Source: Chloroflexota bacterium
GTDB taxonomy: Bacteria; Chloroflexota; Dormibacteria; Dormibacterales; Dormibacteraceae
Direction of reading: 5' to 3'
Assembly: GCA_005880755.1 (NCBI GenBank)
Contig: VBGV01000142.1
Span: 1-11,239, forward strand
Length of the DNA: 11,239 bases
Shown: positions 1-7,788 of the stretch, in pieces
How positions within the stretch are numbered: position 1 is the first letter of the stretch
Layout of the letters: each line of letters starts with the position of its first letter
Notes under the pieces: generated by a model
What the model saw: the letters and a program-made list of their open reading frames with translations, nothing else
Databases searched by the model: none
What the model was told of the DNA's origin: nothing
Made by a program: the position numbers and the translations under genes

Positions 1-503
1 AAGCGGAGAAAGTAATCCCGGGCCGCGGTCATGTCCGCGTCCGGCAGCGCGCGCAGGATGAAATCGGTCCCCTGTCGCTTCGGCTCCGAAGGCGCCGAGA
101 TGGCCGCGTGCAGCGTCTTCACGTCGGCGAAGTTGCTCTTGGCGGCACGCTGCAGGGTGATGTCGGCCTGTGGTGTGCGGATCTTCACCTCGATGCCGCG
201 GCGGTAAAACGTGGCGAGCGCATCCTTCAGCCCGACCCCGAACTTGCCGACCACGAGCTCGGACTTGCGGCGCTTCTCGGGATTCTCGTTCTGGGTCAGG
301 TGCTGGTAGTGAAGGCCGCGGCCGAAGTCCGTGACATGCCATCCGTCGCGACGCTTGACGATGCGTGGCTCGGCCGTGCCGCTGAGTGCCTGCTCGTCGA
401 GCGCGTTGGCGATGACCTCGCGGATCGCCTCGGGCACGCCCCAGTGGTCGAGGATCTTCTCGACGTTGAGGTCGAAGAGCGCCGGTTTTTTCTTGGTCGG
501 CAA
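1..503 (-). CDS. GHKL-type ATPase, N-terminal part (cut by left edge)
   Basis: I translated this frame by hand; 167 residues lie in the window and the gene continues past base 1. The residues form a Bergerat (GHKL) ATP-binding fold: N-box E29-x3-N33-x2-D36-E37, G1 box D59-F-G61-R-G63, and G2 box G86-KFG-VG91-LKDAL. This is the nucleotide pocket of the Hsp90/MutL/MORC/histidine-kinase superfamily. The text between the boxes (HLTQNEN) and after them does not look like Hsp90, MutL, GyrB or a histidine kinase, so it is probably a separate, poorly described family; a link to bacterial MORC-like ATPases is only a guess. The start is a TTG at 503, four bases after the stop of the propeller gene, since a TGA closes the frame a few codons upstream and no ATG or GTG lies between. 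AGGG sits just 2 bases before it, so initiation is probably coupled to the upstream gene. Function beyond ATP binding cannot be assigned. Confidence 0.82.
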   Translation of the reverse strand, partial: MPTKKKPALFDLNVEKILDHWGVPEAIREVIANALDEQALSGTAEPRIVKRRDGWHVTDFGRGLHYQHLTQNENPEKRRKSELVVGKFGVGLKDALATFYRRGIEVKIRTPQADITLQRAAKSNFADVKTLHAAISAPSEPKRQGTDFILRALPDADMTAARDYFLR

Positions 504-507
504 GGCC

Positions 508-1662
508 CTATTGCACGATAGGCACGTTCATCGGAGTCCAGTGCAGCCCGCCGTCCGAGGTGGTCACGAGCTGGACGCCGGCGCCATCGTCTATCTGCCC
601 CCACGCATGCACGGAGTCGAGCACCTGGACCTGAATCGGGGCGGCCGAGGTTCTCACGGCGAATGGAAACCACGATCGGCCGCTGTCGACCGTCTTATAG
701 AGCACGAGCTGCTGGAACATCCACCAGTGGGTCGCGTCCTCGAAGAAGAAGCTGCCGCCGTCTCCGGGCGATTCGGGCCAACTCACGGGAGACCACGTCG
801 TTCCGGCGTCAAACGACGTGTAAGCGTGGAGCGGACCTTGGGCCTCCGCAAACACATACGCGACCACGCCACTGCCCGGAAGCAGTCGCACCATGGTCAA
901 GAACCCCACCTCAGGCAGATCCCCAGTCTGAGGCAGGTCGCGGCGTTGCCACGTCAAGCCCGCGTCAGTGCTGAGGTAGACATACGCGCGGTCACGGGCC
1001 GCGGCTCCGCTCCAGCCCTCTGACGGGCGCCGAAACTCGGTGGTGAACTCAAAGTCCAACGGCGGATCCGGCAGCTGCTTCCAGGTGGAGCCTCCGTCGG
1101 CGGTCCCGTACAGGCGCAGCCGCGCCTTCGGGACGCCCGTCGGCCCGGCCACAAGCCACCCGTACGACCGATCGCTGAACCTGACCATCAACGCGTCGGC
1201 CATCGGCAGCTCCCGACGCGCCCAGTGGGCTCCTGCGTCGGTGCTCCGATAGACCGCGAGCGGATCGCCGGCCACGACGAATCCGTTCTGCGCGTCGACG
1301 AAGTGGAGCGACTCTGAGGTGGTGCCGATCTGGGTGGTCTCGCCCGACAGGACTCTCTGCCAGTGCTTCGCGCCGTCGACCGTCCTGAAGACCGAGTACG
1401 GACCCGAGGAGCCGGAGCCGGGTGTGATCTGAACGGCCCAGCCGAGCGACAGGTTCATGAACTGATACCGCGCGAAATCCCCTCCGCGCAAAACAGGAGG
1501 GCGCTTGACCTGCGTGGTGGCCGTCGCTGGCTTGGCAGCCTGCCACGGGTGCACGAAATAGATCGAGGTCGCCGCGATCACGACGACAGCCAGCACCATG
1601 AGACCAACCGCGCGGCGTGCGCGGGAAGGGAGTGCTCCCCACACCGAGGCTGCCCTGTCCAT
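508..1662 (-). CDS. Membrane-anchored seven-Asp-box (BNR) beta-propeller protein
   Basis: 384 residues. A short cytoplasmic N-terminus with basic residues is followed by one hydrophobic segment (about 18-37), which should anchor the rest outside the membrane. The remainder contains seven Asp-box motifs of the form S/T-x-D-x-G-x-x-W, at about residues 94-101, 140-147, 187-194, 231-238, 283-290, 324-331 and 368-375. The spacing is 41-52 residues, which is what a seven-bladed propeller with one Asp box per blade would give. Asp boxes are structural turns found in sialidases and in photosynthesis-assembly and sortilin-like propellers. I see no sialidase arginine triad, so an enzyme role is not supported; a binding or scaffold role is likelier. 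The stop lies 4 bases from the TTG of the GHKL ATPase gene, suggesting one transcript. The ATG at 1662 is chosen because it directly precedes the basic and hydrophobic anchor; the bases before it are G-rich but give only a weak ribosome site. Confidence 0.88.
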   Translation of the reverse strand: MDRAASVWGALPSRARRAVGLMVLAVVVIAATSIYFVHPWQAAKPATATTQVKRPPVLRGGDFARYQFMNLSLGWAVQITPGSGSSGPYSVFRTVDGAKHWQRVLSGETTQIGTTSESLHFVDAQNGFVVAGDPLAVYRSTDAGAHWARRELPMADALMVRFSDRSYGWLVAGPTGVPKARLRLYGTADGGSTWKQLPDPPLDFEFTTEFRRPSEGWSGAAARDRAYVYLSTDAGLTWQRRDLPQTGDLPEVGFLTMVRLLPGSGVVAYVFAEAQGPLHAYTSFDAGTTWSPVSWPESPGDGGSFFFEDATHWWMFQQLVLYKTVDSGRSWFPFAVRTSAAPIQVQVLDSVHAWGQIDDGAGVQLVTTSDGGLHWTPMNVPIVQ

Positions 1663-1680
1663 CTTCCGCCCGCCCGCTTC

Positions 1681-1686
1681 AGTCTA
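1681..1686 (-). promoter_or_regulatory. Possible -10 box (TAGACT) for the propeller-GHKL operon
   Basis: On the minus strand TAGACT fits the TAnnnT pattern and lies 18 bases before the ATG at 1662, leaving room for a short leader that contains a G-rich stretch. No convincing -35 hexamer is visible. Weak call made from position and pattern only. Confidence 0.3.
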
Positions 1687-1701
1687 GGCGGCGGCGAGCC
1701 G

Positions 1702-1731
1702 TCGTTTTCGAGCACCGTTGGCGCAAAACGA
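1702..1731. other. Weak inverted repeat after the exporter/RibD-C operon
   Basis: Seven-base arms TCGTTTT (1702-1708) and AAAACGA (1725-1731) flank a 16-base loop that has some further self-complementarity. It starts 9 bases past the stop of the RibD-C-like gene, so it could mark the end of that transcript, but there is no clear T-run after it on the minus strand and the stem is AT-rich. It may be chance. Confidence 0.25.
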
Positions 1732-1739
1732 GCGGAATC

Positions 1740-2309
1740 CTAGTCCTTGGCTGGGACCGGTTTGTAGGTCAGCATGACGTTGCCGGAACGGAACTCGCGC
1801 GAGCTGAGCAGCTTCAGTGGGATCCGATGTCCGGCGCTCCCCGACAGCGAGTTCCCCGCCCCGATCAGGACAGGGTTGATGATGATCCGCAGCTCATCCA
1901 GCAGGCCGAGCTCCATCAGGCTGGTCGTGAGCACCGAGCTCCCCATCACCAGCATCTCCTTACCCTTCTCGGCTTTCAACGCCGCCAGGTCCGTAACGTC
2001 CCTGATCAGACGGGTGTTCGACCAGGCGGGCTCGGGCTCTTCGAGGGTGCGGGAGACGACGATTTTCGGCGCGCTGTTCATCTTCGCCGCCACAATGGGA
2101 TCGTCTTTGATCGCCTCGGCGGACGGCCAGTACTGGGCCATCCCCACGTAGGTCGCACGCCCGAAGACCAGGCAGTCGGTGGTGTCGAGCTGCTCGATCG
2201 CGAAGTCGTTGAACTCCTCGTCCACGTTGTGCCAGTCGATGTCCCATGGTTTTTCGCCTTCGAAGTAACCGTCGAGGGTCACCATGAGAAAGGACGCCAG
2301 CTTGCGCAT
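1740..2309 (-). CDS. RibD C-terminal/dihydrofolate-reductase-like family protein
   Basis: 189 residues, the usual length for stand-alone RibD-C domain proteins. Recognisable features are the N-terminal strand and TLDGY turn (residues 11-15), GRATY (50-54), the KIVVSRTL strand (82-89), the glycine loop MGSSVL (122-127) that would contact NADPH phosphate, and the GLLDELRIIINPVLIGAGNSL segment (135-155). These match the family of NAD(P)H-dependent reductases related to the reductase half of RibD and to DHFR. The family has many members of unknown substrate, and this is not a canonical FolA. The ATG at 2309 is preferred over an in-frame start at 2429 because the extra residues are Arg/Gly-rich and antisense-like, and because 2309 lies 2 bases after the stop of the exporter gene, as expected for coupled translation. 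Co-transcription with an exporter suggests a role in handling a toxic or redox-active compound, which is inference. Confidence 0.9.
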   Translation of the reverse strand: MRKLASFLMVTLDGYFEGEKPWDIDWHNVDEEFNDFAIEQLDTTDCLVFGRATYVGMAQYWPSAEAIKDDPIVAAKMNSAPKIVVSRTLEEPEPAWSNTRLIRDVTDLAALKAEKGKEMLVMGSSVLTTSLMELGLLDELRIIINPVLIGAGNSLSGSAGHRIPLKLLSSREFRSGNVMLTYKPVPAKD

Positions 2310-2311
2310 CT

Positions 2312-3748
2312 CTACGCCGCCGCCTCGCACTCGGCCGCCGCGGTGTCCATCTGGTCGGCCCGATTTGAGCGCAGCAGCCAGGCCGCCACACCCAGCGTGG
2401 CCACGACCACGCCCGCGCTGACGAACCATGCGAAGTGGTAGCCGCCTGCCAAAGCCTGCACCGTGTCGGCGCCGCCGCGGAGCATGTCCACGCTGTAGGC
2501 GCCGGCCAGCGTGGCCAGCACCGCGAGCCCGAAGGCGCCGCCGACCTGCCCCGTCGTGTTGAGCAGGCCAGAAGCGAGCCCGGCATCGTTGGGCGCCACG
2601 TCTTCCATCGCGATCATCGTCAGCGCCGGGAAGGTCAGCCCGCCGCCCAGCCCGAGCAGCGCCAGCGGGACGAGCATGTGGACCAGGTAGTCGGCGTGGG
2701 TGGGTCCGACTGCCACCATCGCCAGCGCGACCAGCGCGACGGCCTGGCCGGCCACCAGCATGCGCCCGGCCCCGAACCTGCCGATCAGCAGGGCCGAGAA
2801 CCGGATCGAGAACAGCGCCATCACGACCGCGACCGGCAGGAAAGCGAGGCCGATCGCCATCGGGCCGTAGCCCTGCACGTGCTGGAAGTCGAGCGAGCAG
2901 ACGAAGAAGAACCCGAGGAAGGACGTCGACATGAGCGCCTGCACGACGTTCGAACCCGTGACCTTGCGCGAGCGGAACAACCGGAGCGGGAGGATCGGGT
3001 TGCGCCCGCGTGCCTGGCGGACGACGAACGCCGCGAGCAGGACCATCGTGACTGCGCCGAGGACCGCGGTGCGGTCCGAGACGAGTCCGTAATCGGACGT
3101 CTGGACGATCGTGTAAACACCGAGCATCAGGGCCGCCGTCACCATGACCGCCCCCAGGATGTCAGCACCCTGGCGGATGCCAATGCCCCTGTCCGGCTCG
3201 AGCAGGCGGGCCGCCAGCAGTGCGGTCACGATGCCGAGCGGAAGGTTGACGAAGAAGATCCAGTGCCAGCTGACCGACTGGGTGATGAGGCCGCCGGCGA
3301 TCAGACCGACCACCGCGCCCGAGGAGGCGACGAAGCTGAATATGCCGAAGGCCTTCGCCCGCTCCACCGGCTCGGGGAAAAGGGTGACGATCATGGCGAG
3401 GATCACCGCCGAGCTCACCGCGCCGCCGATGCCCTGGATGAAGCGGGCGGCGATCAGCATCGGCTGGCTGAACGAAAGGCCGCAGAGAAGCGACGCGGCG
3501 GTGAACAAGGCGAGACCCGCGAGGAAGACCCGCTTGCGACCGACGAGGTCGCCGACGCGGCCGGCGAGCAGGAGCAGGCCGCCGAATGCGATCAGGTACG
3601 CGTTGATCACCCAGGCGAGGCCGGACTGGGTGAACCCGAGGTCACGCTGGATGGAGGGAAGCGCGACGTTGACGATGGTCATGTCGACCACGATCAGCAG
3701 AAAGCCTGTGCAAAGCACCAGCAGCGAAAGCCAGCGTGAATTCTTCAT
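2312..3748 (-). CDS. DHA2-type (EmrB/QacA) major facilitator drug exporter
   Basis: 478 residues with about 14 hydrophobic segments, the length and topology of the DHA2 family of proton-driven multidrug exporters. Family motifs are clear: the first-helix motif with Asp22 in VVDMTIVNVALPSIQ; motif A GRVGDLVGRKR (63-73) between helices 2 and 3; RFIQGIGGA (102-110); motif C GAVVGLIAGGLIT (144-156), the antiporter signature; and WHWIFFVNLPLG (161-172), typical of this subfamily. It should export an organic cation or antibiotic-like compound across the inner membrane; the substrate cannot be read from sequence. Two starts are possible. The ATG at 3754 lies inside the predicted -10 element, so I prefer the ATG at 3748, which sits 5 bases after that element and would give a leaderless or nearly leaderless mRNA. 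The RibD-C-like gene follows after 2 bases. The tail is Ala/Glu-rich. Confidence 0.93.
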   Translation of the reverse strand: MKNSRWLSLLVLCTGFLLIVVDMTIVNVALPSIQRDLGFTQSGLAWVINAYLIAFGGLLLLAGRVGDLVGRKRVFLAGLALFTAASLLCGLSFSQPMLIAARFIQGIGGAVSSAVILAMIVTLFPEPVERAKAFGIFSFVASSGAVVGLIAGGLITQSVSWHWIFFVNLPLGIVTALLAARLLEPDRGIGIRQGADILGAVMVTAALMLGVYTIVQTSDYGLVSDRTAVLGAVTMVLLAAFVVRQARGRNPILPLRLFRSRKVTGSNVVQALMSTSFLGFFFVCSLDFQHVQGYGPMAIGLAFLPVAVVMALFSIRFSALLIGRFGAGRMLVAGQAVALVALAMVAVGPTHADYLVHMLVPLALLGLGGGLTFPALTMIAMEDVAPNDAGLASGLLNTTGQVGGAFGLAVLATLAGAYSVDMLRGGADTVQALAGGYHFAWFVSAGVVVATLGVAAWLLRSNRADQMDTAAAECEAAA

Positions 3749-3752
3749 GCCC

Positions 3753-3825
3753 ATTTAGACGACCCCACTTACCAAAACTCATCGATGGCCAACCGATGAG
3801 TTCGTGGGGCCTATTCCGTCTAAAT
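3753..3825. promoter_or_regulatory. Divergent pair of identical ECF-type promoters forming an interrupted palindrome
   Basis: The minus strand (3784 down to 3753) and the plus strand (3794 up to 3825) both read CGATGAGTT, 14 bases, then CGTCTAAAT. The two copies face away from each other around a 9-base centre (3785-3793). Taking GATGAG as -35 and CGTCTA as -10 gives a 16-base spacer, normal for ECF sigma factors, whose -10 elements often contain CGTC. In each direction an ATG begins exactly 5 bases beyond the last base of the right-hand arm: 3830 on plus (STAS-like gene) and 3748 on minus (exporter). Each spacer also contains GTGGGG, at different offsets. The obvious candidate to read these promoters is the ECF sigma factor encoded at 4007-4987. 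The element could also be an operator for a dimeric repressor, but the matched spacing to both start codons favours promoters. Confidence 0.72.
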
Positions 3826-3829
3826 TCCG

Positions 3830-4096
3830 ATGGCGACCGAGACGGTCACCTTGAACTGCGCCCGGATGAAGAAGCCGGACCTGACGGCGATCGATCAGAT
3901 CGCGCGAATGCAGCTCTGCGCTCGCCGCGGCGGCTGTGATGTGCGGCTGGCCAGGCCCAGCGAGGAGCTGATCGCCCTGATCCAGTTCGCCGGGCTTGGC
4001 GACGTGCTACGCGTCGAGGTGCAGCGGAAGCCCGAAGAGAGGAAAAAGCCTCGCCGTGTCGAGGAAGAATGTGAACTCGCCGATCCGCCCGTCTGA
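3830..4096 (+). CDS. Small STAS-domain-like protein, partner of the ECF sigma factor gene
   Basis: 88 residues. The first 63 read as a compact STAS-like (anti-anti-sigma/MlaB type) fold: strand VTLNC, the PDLTAIDQIARMQLCARRGG helix (16-35), strand DVRLAR, then SEELIALIQFAGLGDVLRV (44-62). The LARMQLxARRxG and LIxFAGLxDVL patterns are ones I associate with short STAS-like proteins found beside SigG/SigX5-type sigma genes. I see no obvious phosphorylatable Ser in the usual DSxG context, so classic SpoIIAA-type control by phosphorylation is not supported. The basic and acidic C-terminus is encoded antisense to the end of the sigma factor gene, over 90 bases. The ATG at 3830 is the first start after an in-frame TAA at 3821 and has no ribosome site, but lies 5 bases after a candidate -10, so leaderless initiation is expected. 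Role in sigma control is inferred from context. Confidence 0.7.
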   Translation: MATETVTLNCARMKKPDLTAIDQIARMQLCARRGGCDVRLARPSEELIALIQFAGLGDVLRVEVQRKPEERKKPRRVEEECELADPPV

Positions 4097-4987
4097 CACC
4101 TCGAGGACCTGGATCGCCCAGGCGTCGTAGCCGCCGTTCGGGCTCGGCTTCCACTGGGCAAAGGTCGGCATCCCGTTCGCGCTTTCGATCGCGCGGACGC
4201 GCGAGCCCTGGCAGCCGATGCCGGGCCCGAACCACCATTTGAGAATGTCGTCGCGGCCGGCCAGCCACATGTCGTAGGGCGGCATCGACTGCCTGGCGTC
4301 TTCCCGGATGAGGGACGTGAGCGCGGTTATGTCGTAGCGCTCGAACGCGGCCACATAGCGCTCGAGCAGGGCGCGGTTGGCCTCGCTCAGCGGCTGCGCT
4401 CTTTCTGCGGCTGCAGCGTTGGTGCTGGCGAGCGTCGCCCGAGCCCGCTGGAGCGCGCTGTTGACTGAAGCCACCGAGGTGCCGAGCAGCTCGGCGACCT
4501 CCGAGGCCTGCCAGTCGAGCACCTCGCGCAGGATGAGCACGGCGCGCTGCCGCGCCGGCAGGTGCTGCAGCGCGGCGACGAAGGCGAGCCGGATCGACTC
4601 ATTCTGGACGGCCACCTCGGCCGGGTCGCGCTCGGGTGCGATGAGGTGGAGTGGGATCGGCTCGAGCCACGTCACCTCGGCCGGCACATTGAGGTTCGAC
4701 TCGATCGGCTCGACTGACGGCCCGAGGTCCATCGGCCTCGCCCGCCTCTCCTTGCCTTTCAGCATGTCGAGGCACACGTTGGTCGCGATGCGGTAGAGCC
4801 AGGATCGCATCGCGGCACGGCCTTCGAACCGCTCGCGATTTCGCCACGCCCGCACAAAGGCGTCCTGCACCGCATCCTCGGCGTCGAACGGAGAGCCGAG
4901 CATTCGGTAGCAGTAAGCCGTGAGCTCGCCTCGATACGGCTCGAGGTCGCCGAAGGCGTGCGAGGGCGAAAGGGTCGGAGTCTGCAT
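4007..4987 (-). CDS. ECF RNA polymerase sigma factor, SigG/SigX5-like, with C-terminal SnoaL domain
   Basis: 326 residues. Region sigma-2 spans about 15-80 (YCYRMLGSPFDAEDAVQDAFVRAW, then RSWLYRIATNVCLDMLKG), sigma-4 about 133-185 (LPARQRAVLILREVLDWQASEVAELLGTSVASVNSALQRARATL). The remaining 140 residues form a SnoaL-like domain with the SMPPYDMWLAGRDDILKWWFGPG block (234-256) and end in the usual FGLPLHLDA. This architecture matches the SigG/SigX5 (TIGR02960-type) group, where the C-terminal domain is thought to replace a separate anti-sigma factor. It directs polymerase to a small regulon; the divergent promoter at 3753-3825 is the likely target. The codon before the ATG at 4987 is a TTG that also could start translation, but the ATG is 7 bases after a TAAAAT box and fits leaderless initiation. 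The 3' end overlaps the STAS-like gene by 90 bases on the opposite strand. Confidence 0.93.
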   Translation of the reverse strand: MQTPTLSPSHAFGDLEPYRGELTAYCYRMLGSPFDAEDAVQDAFVRAWRNRERFEGRAAMRSWLYRIATNVCLDMLKGKERRARPMDLGPSVEPIESNLNVPAEVTWLEPIPLHLIAPERDPAEVAVQNESIRLAFVAALQHLPARQRAVLILREVLDWQASEVAELLGTSVASVNSALQRARATLASTNAAAAERAQPLSEANRALLERYVAAFERYDITALTSLIREDARQSMPPYDMWLAGRDDILKWWFGPGIGCQGSRVRAIESANGMPTFAQWKPSPNGGYDAWAIQVLEVSDGRIGEFTFFLDTARLFPLFGLPLHLDA

Positions 4988-4994
4988 CAAGGCG

Positions 4995-5000
4995 ATTTTA
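4995..5000 (-). promoter_or_regulatory. -10 box (TAAAAT) for the sigma factor gene, leaderless start likely
   Basis: TAAAAT on the minus strand is the only AT-rich hexamer in this stretch and lies 7 bases before the ATG at 4987. Transcription would begin at or within a base or two of the start codon. No good -35 is seen at 16-18 bases. It does not resemble the CGTCTAAAT element, so the sigma gene probably uses the housekeeping sigma and is not self-activated from here. Confidence 0.5.
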
Positions 5001-5023
5001 GCGGCGGTTTTGGGACGGGTTGG

Positions 5024-5242
5024 TCACGCGGTCTCGGCGGCGGAATCGTCCGATTGTGCGTGGAGCCACGACAAGCCGCAGTTGAACGCATCCTCGACCG
5101 AGTCGTGGTTGTGCGAGCAGCCCCACTGGGGCTCCCGAAACCTGTCCGTTTCCTCGTACGCCTCGGCGCGGTAGACCAAAGCGGGCATCGCACCTTTGCG
5201 CATGGGCCCATGCGACGCCATGACCCGGACCTTCAGCGCCAC
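5024..5242 (-). CDS. Small conserved-looking Cys/His protein of unknown function
   Basis: 72 residues. I cannot name it. The C-terminal half has a compact pattern, W40-G-C42-x-H44-x-H46-x8-C55-G-x2-W59-L, which resembles small actinobacterial proteins with a W-x-C-x-H-x-H...A-x-x-C-G-x-x-W-L core. The two Cys and two His could bind a metal, but that is inference. The N-terminus is a basic strand (MALKVRVMAS) and the tail is acidic. The start is a GTG at 5242, with TAGGGT 6 bases before it and no ribosome site, giving another probable leaderless gene. Its stop is 36 bases from the sigma factor ATG, same strand, but the sigma gene has its own -10 box, so the two may not be one operon. Coding is supported by the ordered Cys/His/Trp pattern in a frame where competing frames are Arg-rich. 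Confidence 0.65.
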   Translation of the reverse strand: MALKVRVMASHGPMRKGAMPALVYRAEAYEETDRFREPQWGCSHNHDSVEDAFNCGLSWLHAQSDDSAAETA

Positions 5243-5248
5243 GGCGGA

Positions 5249-5254
5249 ACCCTA
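5249..5254 (-). promoter_or_regulatory. -10 box (TAGGGT) for the small Cys/His protein
   Basis: Minus-strand TAGGGT fits TAnnnT and ends exactly 6 bases before the GTG at 5242. A perfect 14-base GC palindrome (5257-5270) lies just upstream, where an operator or the end of the preceding transcript could be. Confidence 0.45.
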
Positions 5255-5256
5255 GC

Positions 5257-5270
5257 CCGCGCCGGCGCGG
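5257..5270. repeat. Perfect 14-base GC palindrome
   Basis: CCGCGCCGGCGCGG reads the same on both strands. It lies between the membrane-protein stop (5324) and the small Cys/His gene, 2 bases upstream of that gene's -10 box. It has no T-run, so a classic terminator is not supported; an operator or a chance GC palindrome are both possible. Confidence 0.4.
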
Positions 5271-5323
5271 CGTGTCGTCGTCCATTTGAGGTACCGAGGC
5301 GCCCGGCGAACTCGATTCGGCTC

Positions 5324-5767
5324 CTAGAGCGGCTTGAAAATCATCAGGACGAGCAGGACGACGAGCCCGATCGCACCGACCCACAGGGCGAGCATCGGCC
5401 TGGTACGGCGGAGATGCTCGGCGAGGGCATCGTCGGGTCCCGCGGCGGCTCCGCGCGCATATCGGTACGGATTCGCTATGAAGCCCATGAAGGCGGCCAC
5501 CGCGAGGAGCACGACCACCGCCGCCCATGGCCAGACCCTGCCTGACCAGCTGCCGGCGAAAGTCATCCAGACCCCGGTGGCCAGCAGGAGGATGAGGCCG
5601 GCATTCGCGATGAACGACGATCGCTCCGAGAGGCGCAGCAGCGTCCGGGTGTGAGCCGAGACGGGGCCGCGCAGTGCGAACGCCGCGCCCCCTGAGACTC
5701 CGTGGGCGAAAAGGAACGTCGCCACGCCGAATATGTGCAGGAACCTCAGCCAGACGTACAGGGTCAT
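5324..5767 (-). CDS. Four-helix integral membrane protein, DUF2269-like
   Basis: 147 residues from the ATG at 5767. Four hydrophobic segments are clear at about 4-30, 51-72, 79-99 and 125-143, joined by short basic or acidic loops. The first helix carries H11 and H22, and the opening YVWLRFLHIFGVATFLFAHG is typical of small DUF2269-like or CopD-like membrane proteins; the histidines could bind heme or metal, which is unproven. An in-frame ATG at 5812 would add 15 residues rich in Pro and Arg, but that start lies upstream of a TAGCAT box (5778-5783 minus) that is well placed for the 5767 start, so I prefer 5767. It is divergent from ftsH with 86 bases between the start codons. Function unknown. 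Confidence 0.8.
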   Translation of the reverse strand: MTLYVWLRFLHIFGVATFLFAHGVSGGAAFALRGPVSAHTRTLLRLSERSSFIANAGLILLLATGVWMTFAGSWSGRVWPWAAVVVLLAVAAFMGFIANPYRYARGAAAGPDDALAEHLRRTRPMLALWVGAIGLVVLLVLMIFKPL

Positions 5768-5777
5768 TTGCGGGTGG

Positions 5778-5783
5778 ATGCTA
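5778..5783 (-). promoter_or_regulatory. -10 box (TAGCAT) for the membrane protein gene
   Basis: Minus-strand TAGCAT lies 10 bases before the ATG at 5767, giving a leader of only a few bases. The same hexamer serves the divergent ftsH gene on the other strand (5842-5847). Confidence 0.4.
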
Positions 5784-5841
5784 AGCGATCCGGCGTCACG
5801 TGGCGGGCGCATCGCGTCAGAGGCTCACACTGATGCAGGCG

Positions 5842-5847
5842 TAGCAT
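5842..5847 (+). promoter_or_regulatory. -10 box (TAGCAT) for ftsH, leaderless GTG start
   Basis: TAGCAT ends 6 bases before the GTG at 5854, and there is no purine-rich ribosome site in between. This is the spacing expected when transcription starts at the G of the start codon. Confidence 0.5.
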
Positions 5848-5853
5848 CACCTC

Positions 5854-7784
<1,931 letters not shown>

Positions 7785-7788
<4 letters not shown>

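Noticed and set aside
2310..2429. 40-residue N-terminal extension of the RibD-C-like protein
   Set aside because: Arg/Gly-rich and inside the exporter gene in another frame; the MRKLASF start matches the family.
2435..3739. 434-residue open frame on the plus strand opposite the exporter gene
   Set aside because: It is rich in Arg, Glu, Asp, His and Gln with no domain pattern, as expected for the antisense of a GC-rich membrane protein gene; the minus strand carries clear DHA2 motifs.
3753..3825. Palindrome as a transcription terminator or small mobile element
   Set aside because: Both flanking genes point away from it, so there is no transcript to end here, and there are no target duplications or transposon-like ends; the matched promoter spacing explains it better.
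5257..5270. GC palindrome as an intrinsic terminator
   Set aside because: There is no loop of usable size and no following T-run; it is listed only as a palindrome.
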